From assembly GCA_037176705.1 (NCBI GenBank), contig CM073895.1, positions 3,949,051 to 4,013,050 on the forward strand: DNA of 64,000 bases. The letters run 5' to 3'. The first letter of the stretch is position 1; every line of letters starts with the position of its first letter. A program made the translations under genes and the position numbers. Source of the stretch: Molossus alvarezi (Eukaryota > Chordata > Mammalia > Chiroptera > Molossidae). This document shows positions 43,401 to 53,994 of the stretch, in pieces. The notes under the pieces were generated by a model. It searched no databases, was not told the DNA's origin, and worked only from the letters and a program-made list of their open reading frames with translations.

Positions 43401-44100
43401 CCAGGTTGCCCGCAGGAGACACGTGCTCCTGACCCTGCTTTGCACAGGGTGGGGCCTGGGCTTGGGGCTCACTCGTTCCTTGACTGACCGAGAAGTGGGG
43501 CGCAGATGAGACCCCTGCCCGCAAGGCCCCCAGTGGGCGGGGGGCGAGACGTGGGGCCCGGTGCACGGAGGTGCCACTCGGGCCGCAGCAGAGGACTCTG
43601 CAGGCACAAGGGGCAGGACGGGGCAGTGTCCGTTCCACATGGTCAGGAAAGGAGGAGGCAAGGCTGGAGCCAGGCCTGAAACCTGGTGGCGCTGCGAGGG
43701 ACAGGGAGAAAGGACAGGGTGGCCCTCTGGGTGAGGAGGGCTGCTTGCCAAGGTGCAGACACAGCATGGGGTGCTGAGGGAGAGGGACATCGGGCTGGGT
43801 GAGGACCGGGGGGCTGTTCATCTACAGAAGATGCGTCCTGCCTCCTCTGTGCAGCTGGGCCGGGGCTCCCACCCCTGTGAGGACGGAGCTAACCAGGCCC
43901 CAGGAGGCCCCAGCCCTCTGGGACCCCGAGCTGCTCCAGCTGCCATGGTCGCCACCACCCTCCCAGACACACAGCCTGTGTGCCCAGCTGGGCCCTCGCT
44001 CCCTGCCTCGCCCAGGGCTGGAAGGTTCTGGCAAAGCCCACCAGGCTGTCGCTGGGAGAAATGCAGAAGACAGGGCTGTTCCCCACCCTCTTGCAGCCTG

Positions 44101-44114
44101 GTAACCAAGGTAAC
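44101..44114. promoter_or_regulatory. Perfect X-box in KCNAB2 intron 1
   Basis: GTAACCAAGGTAAC fits GTNRCC, a 2-bp spacer and RGYAAC at every position, the vertebrate RFX consensus. It lies 8 kb from the bidirectional promoter in unique, GC-rich DNA. It could be part of an intronic enhancer or alternative promoter, but there is no transcript evidence here. Confidence 0.6.
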
Positions 44115-44519
44115 CGTTGGGGAACTGCCGGAGGTGCCCAGCCATCTGCTGGGCTGTATGGGCGCCGAGGGCCTGGCGGGGCCCCACTGTCTGCCCAGTG
44201 GACCCCAGGTCCCTGGGCAGCAGCCTGTGTAGGCGGAAGGTGCAGCCCCCCCTCCCCGCACCCACCCAGTAGTCTATAAGCAAAGGCATCAAAGGCTTGG
44301 GGACCCATCCCCCAGACCCTCAAGGGCGAGGGGACCTGTCCCAGACTCGTGCAGAGTCCTTCCTCTCTAAAGCAGCCCAGCAGTGGGCATTGAACCCACG
44401 TGGGGCGTATTTCATCCGGCATTTGGGGGCTGGGGCCCTGGGCTCCTCCAGCACTCAGGCCTCGGGTACGTCTCCTCACTCTCTGACGCTGTAGGGTACG
44501 TAGTCCGGCCTCCTTGTTT

Positions 44520-44600
44520 TAGGGAAAGGGAAACTGAGGCTCAGGGAGGAATCATGCTTGTTGGTAGAGCTGGGGTCACAGTGTGGCCCGGTGGGGTCCC
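44520..44600 (-). mobile_element. MIR fragment
   Basis: AAGGGAAACTGAGGCTCAGG and GTAGAGCTGGGGTCACAG are the reverse complement of the MIR core in the right order. Confidence 0.6.
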
Positions 44601-46139
44601 GCTGACCGCCAGCCCGTGGCCACTCCCAGCCTCCTCACCAGTGTCTTGCAGGTCTCTCTGAATACGGTCCCTGGTGGTCATTGTAGCTGATGTCCAGTCC
44701 CTCCTCCACCATGTGTCCCATGGACAGGGGGCGTGCCTGCCTCCTCACCTACACCCCAGCCCCGCCCTCGAGCAGGCATGTGGCAGGAGCAGGCTCTCAG
44801 CAATAGTCAGGACGTGGACTCTCCCAGGAGGTGGGGCCACGTGGGAAATGACCGTGCAGGCTGGTCCACCCGGCCGGAGCCACCCTCTGCAGAGCGAGGA
44901 AGGGGTGTGGTACCCCAACCCCAAACTGGCAGCTGCCACCTAACTCGGGACCCTCGGACAACAGAACCCCCTGGCAGAAAGCAAACCTTGTACCAGCTTC
45001 CCCCTAGGGCCCTGCTCCGTGCATCAGACCCTCCTTTGGAGGGTCCACCACACACTGGCTGCTCCCATGCCGGACAACCTCTGCCCGGTCCTTCAGGGAG
45101 ATGCTCATTTCCATGTACGTGTTGGGAAATGTTGTGGGTGCGAGTGGCAGGACCCCACAAAATGTGAAAGGCATCACCCTCAGGCTGGAGGTGTGCTCGC
45201 CTGACCCAGGCTGACCCACAGACTCCAAAGTGCCCACGGTCCTTTGGGGCCAGCACACGCCACACTTTGGACGGCTAAGCTCACCCCAGCTCCCTCGGGG
45301 TGTTGATGTCCACGGCTCAGAGCTAAGGAGAGTAGAAAATGCCACAGTCCAGATTCGGTGAGGCGTGATTTGGGGAATGAGGTCCTACCAGTGGCCCTGG
45401 CACCACCCTCAGCCAGGACTGCTTCCCACCTCCCCTTTTGTCCACTCGTCCGTCCCAGGGACCCTGCCTGCAGGAGCCCTGGCTACTTCGTGAGCTATGG
45501 ACCCTGAGGCTGAAGCCAGGGGACCAAGCCTGGGCTCCTTGGGGGTAGCCATCAGCTGTCCCCATCATGGGCTCCCTGATGTCATCTTCCCAGGCAGGCC
45601 ACTCCACCAATAGCCCTTAACAACCCCACCGCCATCACCCAGGGCGCACCCCCTCCACACCCTGAACAACAGGCTGTCCCCCAGGGAGGTGGAGCAGCCG
45701 TGGCCTCTGGGCCTGGCACCCAGCCAGACACAGCAGCAGGCGGGGTACTCCCTGAAGCCGAGACAAGCCAGGTGCACAGAGGCTGTGTGCTGAGGCAGCT
45801 GTGGTCCTGAGGCTGCACTGTGGGCCGATGGCCACAGGCGCCCAGCCACCTGGCACCTGGAGGCATGCGCTCTGTCCTGCTGTAGCACAGCCGGCCCTGA
45901 TAGACTGCACAGTCATTATTTTTACAACCGAGCCACTTCATTATTCAAAGGTAGTTCCTCCTAACTGCAGAAACTGTCCCAGGGCGTCCATACTGAGTGG
46001 TCCCAGGCGGCAGCCAGAGAAGGCCAGGGTTTCATGAGCAGATTTCCCGGGGAGAGGGGGGACTCCAGGGGAAAGACTGGACAGCTAAAAGCCTTTGCCC
46101 CCTCAGGAAGGAGCAGGCACTTCATCTGAAGCTGGAGGA

Positions 46140-46980
46140 CAATGATGGTGGTGGTGGTGATGGTGGAGGTGGTGATGGTGATAATGATGGTGATGGTGGG
46201 GAGGATGGTGATGATCAGGATAGTGGAGGTGGGGATGATGGTGGGGATGATGATTGTGAGGATGGTGGAGATGGTGGTGGTGATGATAGTGATGGTGATG
46301 ATGGGGATGGTGGTGGTGGTGGTGGTGGTGATAGGAATGATGATAGGGATGGTGGAGATGATGATTGTGGGGATGGTGGTGATGATGATAGGAATGGTGA
46401 TGTGATGATGGGGATAGTGAGGATGATGATGATGGTGATGATGATGATGATTGTGGGGATGGTGGTGGTGGTGGTGATAGGAATGGTGATGGGGATGGTT
46501 GAGATGATGATCATGGTGGTGATGACGATTGTGGGGGTGGTGGTGGTGGTGGTGGTGGTGGTGATGATAGGAATGGTGATGGGGATGATGATGATGGTGG
46601 TGATGATGACGACTGTGGGGATGGTGGTGGTGGTGGTGGTGATGATGGGAATGGTGAGGGGATGATGATGGGGATGGTGGTGATGATGACGACTGTGGGG
46701 ATGGTGGTGGTGGTGGTGATGATGGGAATGGTGAGGGGATGATGATGGGGATGGTGGTGATGATGACGACTGTGGGGATGGTGGTGGTGGTGGTGGTGAT
46801 GATGGGAATGGTGAGGGGATGATGATGGGGATGGTGGTGATGATGACGACTGTGGGGATGGTGGTGGTGGTGGTGGTGATGATAGGAATGGTGATGGGGA
46901 TGGTGGTGATGATGACGACTGTGGGGATGGTGGTGGTGGTGGTGGTGGTGATGGGAATGGTGAGGGGATGATGACGTGGG
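46140..46980. repeat. GATGGTG-type array with 77-80-bp higher-order units
   Basis: This 840-bp stretch is built from GATGGT, GGTGGT and GATGAT. The last 350 bp show a higher-order unit, marked by GACTGTGGGGATGGTGG at 46611, 46691, 46768, 46848 and 46917. It explains long histidine/threonine frames on the minus strand and Met/Val/Asp frames on the plus strand. The plus strand is almost free of C. Confidence 0.96.
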
Positions 46981-47029
46981 TGACAGTAATGGTAATGATA
47001 ACAGCAACAACTATATTTTGTATCAGCAG

Positions 47030-47235
47030 CTGCCACTTGTCACAGACCTGCCTTTTGTCAGGCCCCTGTGTAACTCTCGCAGACATTTACTCTCAGCCCC
47101 CAGCCGCCAGGAGCAGGTCCTGTGGAGATCTGCACAGACGAGGGCAGACACTGCGTCACCTGGGCCACACAGCTCCAGAGGACAGAGCGAGACTGGGACC
47201 TCAGGAACTCCCGACCCTGTGCCCTGGACCACCTC
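47030..47235 (-). mobile_element. MIR fragment, diverged
   Basis: An ordered but weak resemblance to the reverse-complemented MIR is seen (TTTACTCTCAGCCCC, GACACTGCGTCACCTGGG, CACACAGCTCCAGAGGACAG). Confidence 0.45.
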
Positions 47236-47882
47236 CTTAACAGGGCAGATGCTCACCCGTGGCCCCAGTCCTGACTGGGGTCACCAGGATGACTAGGAAG
47301 GGGAGACCCCACGAGTCAGGTCCAGGCCCAGGGGTGCCCTGCTACCACAGGGGTCGTCCCTTCCCTGCCCACGCACACAGCCCCCACTGGATCTGAGGCC
47401 GGGGTCACGTTCCGAGGAGGGACCCCTCCCCACTTTCACACGCCTTCCCTCTCTGCCAGCAGAGACAGGTGCTGTCGCTTTCTCCACTCGACAGGACAGC
47501 ACGAGCACCTTCTCCCACAGGGAGACGTCACCATGACCGACCACGTCCTACCTCCCAGTTCTCCGTAATCCCTTTCAACAGCGTCCCTTGGGGTTCTTCC
47601 CACTCTCCCCAGTAGGGCTGCGGTGAACATCTGTGTGTGCCCCAGCCCAGCACTGCTCTCGCGTGGTTATAGAAGGACTTCTGGGCCCCAGCCTGGGGGC
47701 CTTTCTTACCTAAAAGATTGTACCACGGGCCCCAGAGGCAGCAACATCTCACGGAGAGCTTCCTGCAGGCGCTCCAGCAGAGGGCATTTTATTTAAAGTC
47801 CTATTTTTCTGTTCTTTATATGACTGCAAAGGCACAGTGCCTGGTGGTTTCCTTTCGCATGATTTTTAATTCAGCAGAGCCT

Positions 47883-48126
47883 TTTTTTTTTTTTTTTTAA
47901 TCCTCACCCAAGGACATTTTTGCATTTATCTTCAGATAGAGCAGGAGGGAGAGGGGGAGAGAGAGACATCGATGTGAGAGAGACACATCGAGTGGTTGCC
48001 ACCCACATGACCCAACCAGGGCCGGGGACAAACTACAACCGAGGTACATGCCCTTAGCGGGAACCGAACCTGGGTCTCTCCAGTCCACAGGCCAACGCTC
48101 TAACCACTGAGCAAAACCGGCCAGGG
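47883..48126 (-). mobile_element. Ves-type bat SINE
   Basis: A T run and AATCCTCACCCAAGGACA start the plus-strand view and AAAACCGGCCAGGGC ends it. CAGCAGAGCCTTT before and CAGCGGAGCCTTT after form a target-site duplication with one change. It is full length. Confidence 0.95.
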
Positions 48127-48494
48127 CAGCGGAGCCTTTAATGGGTGTGGAGTAAAACCAACTTTCAGATGCTAGGACAGCGCTACCCGGGCAAAGGATG
48201 AATCTTTCAGGACCATCGCGTGGTGCCCGGTGTAATCATCTTTGAAAGCATTTGCTATTTATTCTTACAGTTCCCTGGAGATCCGGGGAGCCCCAGGAGC
48301 CAACACAGATGCCAGTGCAGAGATCTGCAGACATTTCCCCACAGACTACCCCCAACCCCTAAGGTGTGCCACTGAGGCTGGGCTGGGGACACGGGCTCAG
48401 GACCAGCAGAAGGTCACTACCTCCCCCCCCGCCCAGAGAAGGCTACTTCTCTGCTTTCTGCTACTATTCGAGGAGTTCAAAGGATGGTGGGTAT

Positions 48495-48840
48495 GTTAGT
48501 CTCCTGGATGGCAGCCAGGACGTTTACCACCAGGGGGCGGGGCAGCACGGCCAGGGTCTCGCAGGGCTGGAGGCCAGAAGTCCAAACCCGAGGTGCGGGC
48601 AGGTTGGTTCCTCTGGAGGCTGAGGGGGGCCTTCCTTGGCTTCTAGATACGTCCCTCCGATCTCCGTTTCCATTGTCGTCACACCTCCTTCATTTCCTTG
48701 TGTGTCCTCACCTCTTCTTCTAAGGACACCGGTCACCCTCATCTAGGATGACACCTTCATTATATCAGCAGAGACCTTTTTGCTGCCTAAGGTCATAGTC
48801 ACAGGGCACTGGGACTTGGACACATCTCTTGGGGGGTGAC
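48495..48840 (-). mobile_element. MaLR-like LTR relic
   Basis: GGCCAGAAGTCCAAA, CTTGTGTGTCCTCACC, TTCTAAGGACACCGGTCA and ACTGGGACTTGGACACATCT follow the reverse complement of the same old LTR type seen at 32.2 kb. It contains the CTCF-like motif at 48527-48540. Confidence 0.6.
48527..48540 (+). promoter_or_regulatory. CTCF-like motif
   Basis: CCACCAGGGGGCGG matches the CTCF core CCASYAGRKGGCRS at every position. It lies within a degraded LTR relic in KCNAB2 intron 1. Occupancy is not known. Confidence 0.6.
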
Positions 48841-49950
48841 CCCATGCCATTGCAGTGGACTTCTGCCACTGAGCCCCACCCCCAGCCCCAGTGCCTTCTC
48901 CAGGGGGACTTTTGTGTCTTCTTTCTCGTCTGCTGGTTCTTTTCCCCTTGGGGAATGGCACACCGCGTTTCTAGTCAAGGGGTGAAGCACAGATGTGGGG
49001 TCCAGCTGGCTTGTCCGGTCACCTTGCCACAAAGCCACCAGTCACAGCTGGAGCCCGGGCTTTGTGCTCACCTGCAGGGGAGCGGGATTGAGGAGGGGCC
49101 TCCTCTGGCTCCACTTGGAGGCGGAGCCCCGTCCTGGCTCAGGAGCAGGCTCAGCAGCCTTGGGGGGCCCTCGGTTTGCCACCTCTTACTGGAGCTCACC
49201 CGAGGTGGTGACAAGGCCAGCAGGTCCCGCTGGGGTGGATGGGAGACCGAAGTCAAACCTGTTTTCAGGAGGCCAGCCTGGGCCCCCGGGAGGGCTCTAG
49301 GGGTCCCATCGGACGTGCTCCCTAGCAGGCACCCTCCCTGGGTTCTGATTCCCTCTGCAAGTGCAGCCAGGTCGCCCAGCTGCTTCCAGGGTCCTAGCGA
49401 AACCCACCAGGAGCTCAGGAAAATGCAGGGCCCAGGGCTGCAGCGCCCAGGTCTGTGGGTCCCCACAGGGTCTGGACCCGCCGGGGATGGCCAGCCTTAC
49501 TGCTGTGCCAGGAGCTGGGCTCAGCACAGGGGCGAGCCCTGCTGGACAGGATGGCCAGTGTCCCTGTATGAGGCTGGCCTGGAGTAGATGGCTCTGGTCC
49601 CTCTGATGTTTATCAGAAACTCAGCCAGGCGAAAGGGAACATCACGCTCGCCACCAGGCTGCACTGCCTAGTCTCTGAGCCACCTACCCCTGCTGTGGGC
49701 TTATCCAGGGCTCTGCAGAGGGAGAGACCAGTCACACTGAGGGGGGCCATGTCCAGGGGACATGGAGAGACTCTGAAATGGCCTGTCTGGGGAACACCAG
49801 AATGCTGGCCTCCCTCCTCGCCCCATTCTGGGGCGTAAGCAGTTAAAGCCCAGCCCCCTGCCCGGGCAGCTAGGGAAGCAGCTTGGAGCCTGTCCATCCA
49901 GCCATCCATCTGCCATCCATCCCCGAGAGCGGGGCCGCCCTGCTCCGTCC

Positions 49951-49970
49951 CGAGTCAGCTGCTGAGTCAG
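49951..49970. promoter_or_regulatory. Paired AP-1 / Maf-type site
   Basis: TGCTGAGTCAG (49960-49970) is close to the T-MARE TGCTGAGTCAGCA, and an overlapping GAGTCAGC half lies just before it (49952-49959). AP-1, small Maf or NRF2 partners could bind. A GGCAAC half X-box sits 20 bp further on. Confidence 0.4.
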
Positions 49971-50387
49971 GCTTGGAGGCGCAGTGTCGCGGCAACCACA
50001 GGGACACGGGCAGGGTTGTTTGCTTTCCGCCGTCCCCGAGCTCTGCTGTTCCCCACCTGGGCTCTGTGCACAGCTTTCAGCCTGGCTCTGAGGAGACGCG
50101 GCACCTCCTTATCCCTCCTGCTGTGGGCACTCCAAAGGAGTGGGATGAGTCGGCCCCCAGGCACCGGGCATCACTGTCGCTCCAGCCCCTGCAGGGAGGG
50201 GGACCGAGTGTATCCCCGGACCACCCCTTCCTCTGTCTTTCAGCTGATTGATTATCCTGCTCAGACGCAGATGCAGAGGTTCTGTTACTGACTCAAGTCA
50301 TTGCAACGGCACCCTCGGCCCAGGAGGGGCTAGAAATGCAGCAGCCGCGGTGGCGGTGGCACAGGTGGTGGGAGCAAGCAGAGGTGG

Positions 50388-50740
50388 TAGGAGCAGTGGT
50401 GGTGGTGGTGAGAGCAGTGACAGTAGTGGCGGTGGTGGCGGTGGTGGGGGCAGTGGTGGTGGTGGTCGTGGCGGCTGTACTGGTGGTGGTGGTCGTGGCT
50501 GTGGTGGCAGCGGTGGTGATGGTGGGAGCAGTGGTGGCGGCTGTGGTGGTGGTGGCGGTGGGAGCAGTGGCGGTGGTGGCTGTGGTGGTGGCAGTGGGAG
50601 CAGTGGTGGCGGCTGTAGTGGTGGTGGTGGTGGCGGTGGGAGCAGTGGTGGCGGCTGTGGTGGTGGTGGCGGTGGGAGCAGTGGTGGCGGCTGTGGTGGT
50701 GGTGGTGGTGTTGGGAGCAGTGGCGGCGGTGGTGGCCACA
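50388..50740. repeat. GGTGGC-type array
   Basis: This 350-bp array of GGTGGT, GGTGGC and GGGAGCAGTGG has a loose 36-45-bp higher-order unit (GGGAGCAGTGGTGGCGGC). It encodes glycine-, alanine- or threonine-runs in several frames without gene evidence. The plus strand has many G runs. Confidence 0.95.
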
Positions 50741-52812
50741 GCAGATGCCCAGGCTCAGTGTGGCCGGCACGTGCTGCCCGGAGTCCTCTGGGACTGCATG
50801 GCTGCCCCGGACACCCTCACTGGCACCAGAGGGGAGGGAATCCTGGAGGTGGGTCACAAAGCCCTGCCAGCTGTTTTCTCCTTGGTGTGACGGGCACGGC
50901 TTGGGTGTCACAAGGGAACTCCCTCCAGGCGGGCAGGGAGCCTAGTCCCTGTCCTGCAGCAGGAAGCCCCCGTCCCCTTGATGGTGGCCTGCCTGCCCCC
51001 GAGGGCCCACACCAGGGACACCACCCTCTTCCGCTGCTCGTTGTCCTCGCGACCTCTCGGAAGGACGAGACCAGCTGGTCTGACACCAGAGTGGGAGCGA
51101 GATGCTCTTGGTGTCAAAGGCCAGCAGCGGAGTGTGAAAGGAACCCTGGGAGGGGGTGGGCGAGGCCCGGCACAGCGGCCAGAGCTCTGCCACACTCACA
51201 CTCACGCTAGGTGTGCTCTGGGACCTCCCACTGTGTGACCCTCACCTTCCCCCGCGCCACCGAGGGGAGGCCGCCCCCTTGAGGACACAGGCCTCAGGCT
51301 GCCCGGTGGGGGGATGCCTGGTACCTGGGTGCTGGCCTGGGCCCCAGAGGGAGGCACGGGGCAGACCTGTCGTTCCTCCGGCTGTGGCTGCAGTTGGAGC
51401 TGCCGAGGCAGGAAATCCGGCAACTCCAGGCCCCAGAGGAGAGCAGAGTACCCAGGGTGCACTGCATTCCCAGGGAGGTGGACACGGCTCCACGCCCTCC
51501 TCCCCCAGAGGTGTGGGACGCACTCGGAGTGTGTCTGAAATGCGCCTTGGGTGGATGGCCACTTCTCCTGGAGACAAGTCCCAGGGTCACCCAGATGGCA
51601 TTACACGGTTCTCAAAGTCCTGGCCACCCCACACCCTCTGAGCATCCTGGACCCTTGGTCTTCACCTGCTCTGCCAAGCATCTGCTTTTCGGGGCCGCAG
51701 GAGGCCCAGGGGACAGTGGTGACGGCAGGTTCCTTGCACACACGGGAACCTCAGCACCGCCGCCTGGCCTGGCCCAGGGTGGAACAGTGGCCTGTGCGAG
51801 GGGAGGCCCGTCCCTGCCATCAATCTGGGCACATGACTGGGCCGCAGACTGCTCGGCTGACAGGTGCAGTGGGCCTGTGTGTGTGCACGCACATGCACAC
51901 ACGTACATGTATGCACGCATCTGTAGGCGCACACCCCGCACAGACGCCCCCATCAGAGCTTCTCCCATCAGAAGGCCTGGAATGCACTGGCCGGGGGTTG
52001 GGTCTGTCCCTAGACTCTCTGGATGAGCTTCCGTAAGGAGCTGTAACAGACTTTCACGAAGGGGGTGTAAGAACTGCGTCATGACCCGATTCACTTTTGC
52101 CCTGGAGTTTCGCTGCCGGGTCTCCGCGGCACCTTCCTCCCAGATTCCTGGGGGCGACAGAGGCCTGCAGGTTGTCCGGCACACTGTCTTTCTCAGGGGG
52201 CTCTCGTTGGCCCTGGCAAGTCTCCACTTCAGCCCAGGGCCCGGGCCAGACGTGCACACTTCCGAGTCCGCGTGTTGCTTTCGTAGGTTAAAGTTGTTTC
52301 TTGAACAAACTTTCTTTGAAATGAAATGCGCTGTCTCTGTGCTGACAGCAAACCCAACAGTACTTGTCACAGCTCAAATGTAACTGGAAAAATGAGCAGA
52401 TGGATGTTTAATCAAGAGCCATCTCTAGTGTGACCGGGCGCCCAGCCCTCGAAACCCCGGCCTTCCCGGCTCCTGCCCGAGCTCTAGGCGTGTTTTCGGG
52501 GGATTAGGGCATGTGCTGCCATCGTCCCCACCCCCCAGTTCCCAGGTGGAATGCCCGCTGGGTAATTCACACTACTCAGGGTCCCTCCTCGACCCGCTCA
52601 GGTGGACATAAGAGATGGGGAAGCCGGGGGGGGGGGGTGCGTCATCCCCACATATCCCCCAGTTGGACTTAGACTGGGACTGTGTTGGGAATGAGGGTGC
52701 CCAGCAGGTAGGCTGTCATTCGAGTGTTGACAATTGAAACCAGAAAGCTATAGGGAGAGTTCTTCTGCATAAACCATCATGGGGTCTGGGACACATGGAT
52801 GGGGTTGCATTT
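50741..52812 (+). other. KCNAB2: KCNAB2 intron 1, unique stretch
   Basis: This is GC-rich unique DNA ending in a short AT-richer part (52260-52400). Apart from a run of G at 52628-52637 and short CA-type runs near 51880-51930, I see nothing in it. Confidence 0.55.
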
Positions 52813-53088
52813 AAGAGTGTTGGCTTTGCCGTGGCTGGTTTGGCTCAGCGGTTAGAGCGTCGACCCGCGGTCCGGAGAGACCCGGGTTCGGTTCCCGCTA
52901 ACACGTACTTCGGTTGCAGTTTGTCCCCGGCCCTGGTTGGTTGTGCGGTGGCAGCCACTCGATGTGTCCCTTTCACATCGATGTTTCTCTATATATATCT
53001 CTTCCTCTCTCTCCCTCCCACTCTATCTGTACAAAAAATGGAAAAATGTCCTCGGGTGAGGATAAAAAAAAAAGAGTGTTGGCTTTGC
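52813..53088 (+). mobile_element. Ves-type bat SINE with perfect 17-bp target duplication
   Basis: The body runs 52830-53071, with head GGTTTGGCTCAGCGGTTAG, B box GGTTCGGTTCCCG and tail TGTCCTCGGGTGAGGA plus an A run. AAGAGTGTTGGCTTTGC flanks it at 52813-52829 and 53072-53088 without a mismatch, which indicates a young insertion. Confidence 0.97.
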
Positions 53089-53346
53089 TGCCCTGGCCGG
53101 TGTGCTCAGTGGTTACAGCATCAGCCTGCACACCGGAGGGTCATGGGTTTAATTCCAGTCAAGGCATGTACCTGGGTTGCAGGTTCGATCACCGGCCCCC
53201 ATCGAGGCACGTGCAGGAGGCAACCAAATGATGTGTCTCTCGCACATCAATGTTTCTCTCTCTCTTTTTCCTCTGTCTCTCTGTCTCTCCCCACTCATCC
53301 CTCTCTCTAAAAATCAATGGAAAAATGTCCTCCGGTGAGGATTAAC
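53089..53346 (+). mobile_element. Ves-type bat SINE, adjacent
   Basis: The head starts CCCTGGCCGGTGTGCTCAG immediately after the target duplication of the previous SINE. The B box is GGTTTAATTCCAG, and the body ends in CTCTCTCT and AATCAATGGAAAAATGTCC. It belongs to another subfamily from its neighbour. Confidence 0.94.
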
Positions 53347-53994
53347 AACCGCCACAGAAAGTGTTGTTCTGCAGTCGGGCAGACCTGCCCCAGCTCTTTG
53401 CTTCTTAGAGCTGTGTGTCTGCAGCCAGTGGCTTAGCACATGCGCATGGCAGAGGGTTAGGAGTGGAAAGTGCCCGCCCCCAGAGTACCCACTGTGAGTA
53501 GTGTAGGCTGACCCATCCTGGCCTAGGAAGTGGCCCCTGCATTTGACCCTGAGGCTGATGAATCCCGGGGGATGGGAAGATGCTGTGGTCCCCAAGGGAA
53601 CAGCCAGAGCAAGCACAGGGCTGCTGACAGCACAGGAACCTGAGGGGTGTGCAGTGCCCGAGGCCGGGTGTGCAGGAAGGCCAGGAAGTAGAGAGGGAGC
53701 TGGAGTATAGACAGGACCAGCTGTGCATGCTTCGGCATGCCAAGCCAAGGTGCTTGGACCTGATGCTATAGGGAATGTTCCAGGAACACCCGTGTGGACA
53801 AAGCCAACAGGGAGCCGGAGAGTGAGCCTGCAGCTCGGGAGGGAGTGGGCTGAAGGTGCAGTTCTGGGGCTCATAGGTATGGACGTAGGACTGGACCTCA
53901 CAGAGGGCAGAAGACTTGCTCTGAAGGGTTGGTCAGGGGGGTGAGTCCAAGAGCAGAACATGAAAGCAGGGGTGTTGCAGGGGAGGAGCCACTT
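53347..53994 (+). other. Unique stretch before the large minisatellite
   Basis: This is GC-rich unique DNA between the SINE pair and the 27-bp array. I see no gene or element in it; the long minus-strand frame that crosses it is an extension of the repeat-encoded frame. Confidence 0.6.

Larger units (their letters stand above)
36532..46139 (+). other. KCNAB2: KCNAB2 intron 1, proximal part
   Basis: This begins with GTGAGT. The first 800 bp is C/T-rich on the plus strand. MIR relics lie at 38815-38880, 39150-39205, 40370-40425 and 44520-44600, and a perfect X-box at 44101-44114. Otherwise it is GC-rich unique sequence with no coding exon that I can recognise. Confidence 0.6.
46981..50387 (+). 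other. KCNAB2: KCNAB2 intron 1, stretch between two trinucleotide-type arrays
   Basis: This holds a MIR relic (47030-47235), a minus-strand SINE (47883-48126), a minus-strand MaLR-like relic (48495-48840) with a CTCF-like motif, and a paired AP-1/Maf-type site (49951-49970). No exon is seen. Confidence 0.6.

Noticed and set aside
45961..47010. A 349-codon histidine/threonine/isoleucine-rich minus-strand frame
   Set aside because: It is the reverse reading of the GATGGTG array and is low-complexity throughout.
50248..51210. A 320-codon glycine-rich plus-strand frame
   Set aside because: It is produced by the GGTGGC array; the flanking parts have no resemblance to a protein and no exon boundaries.
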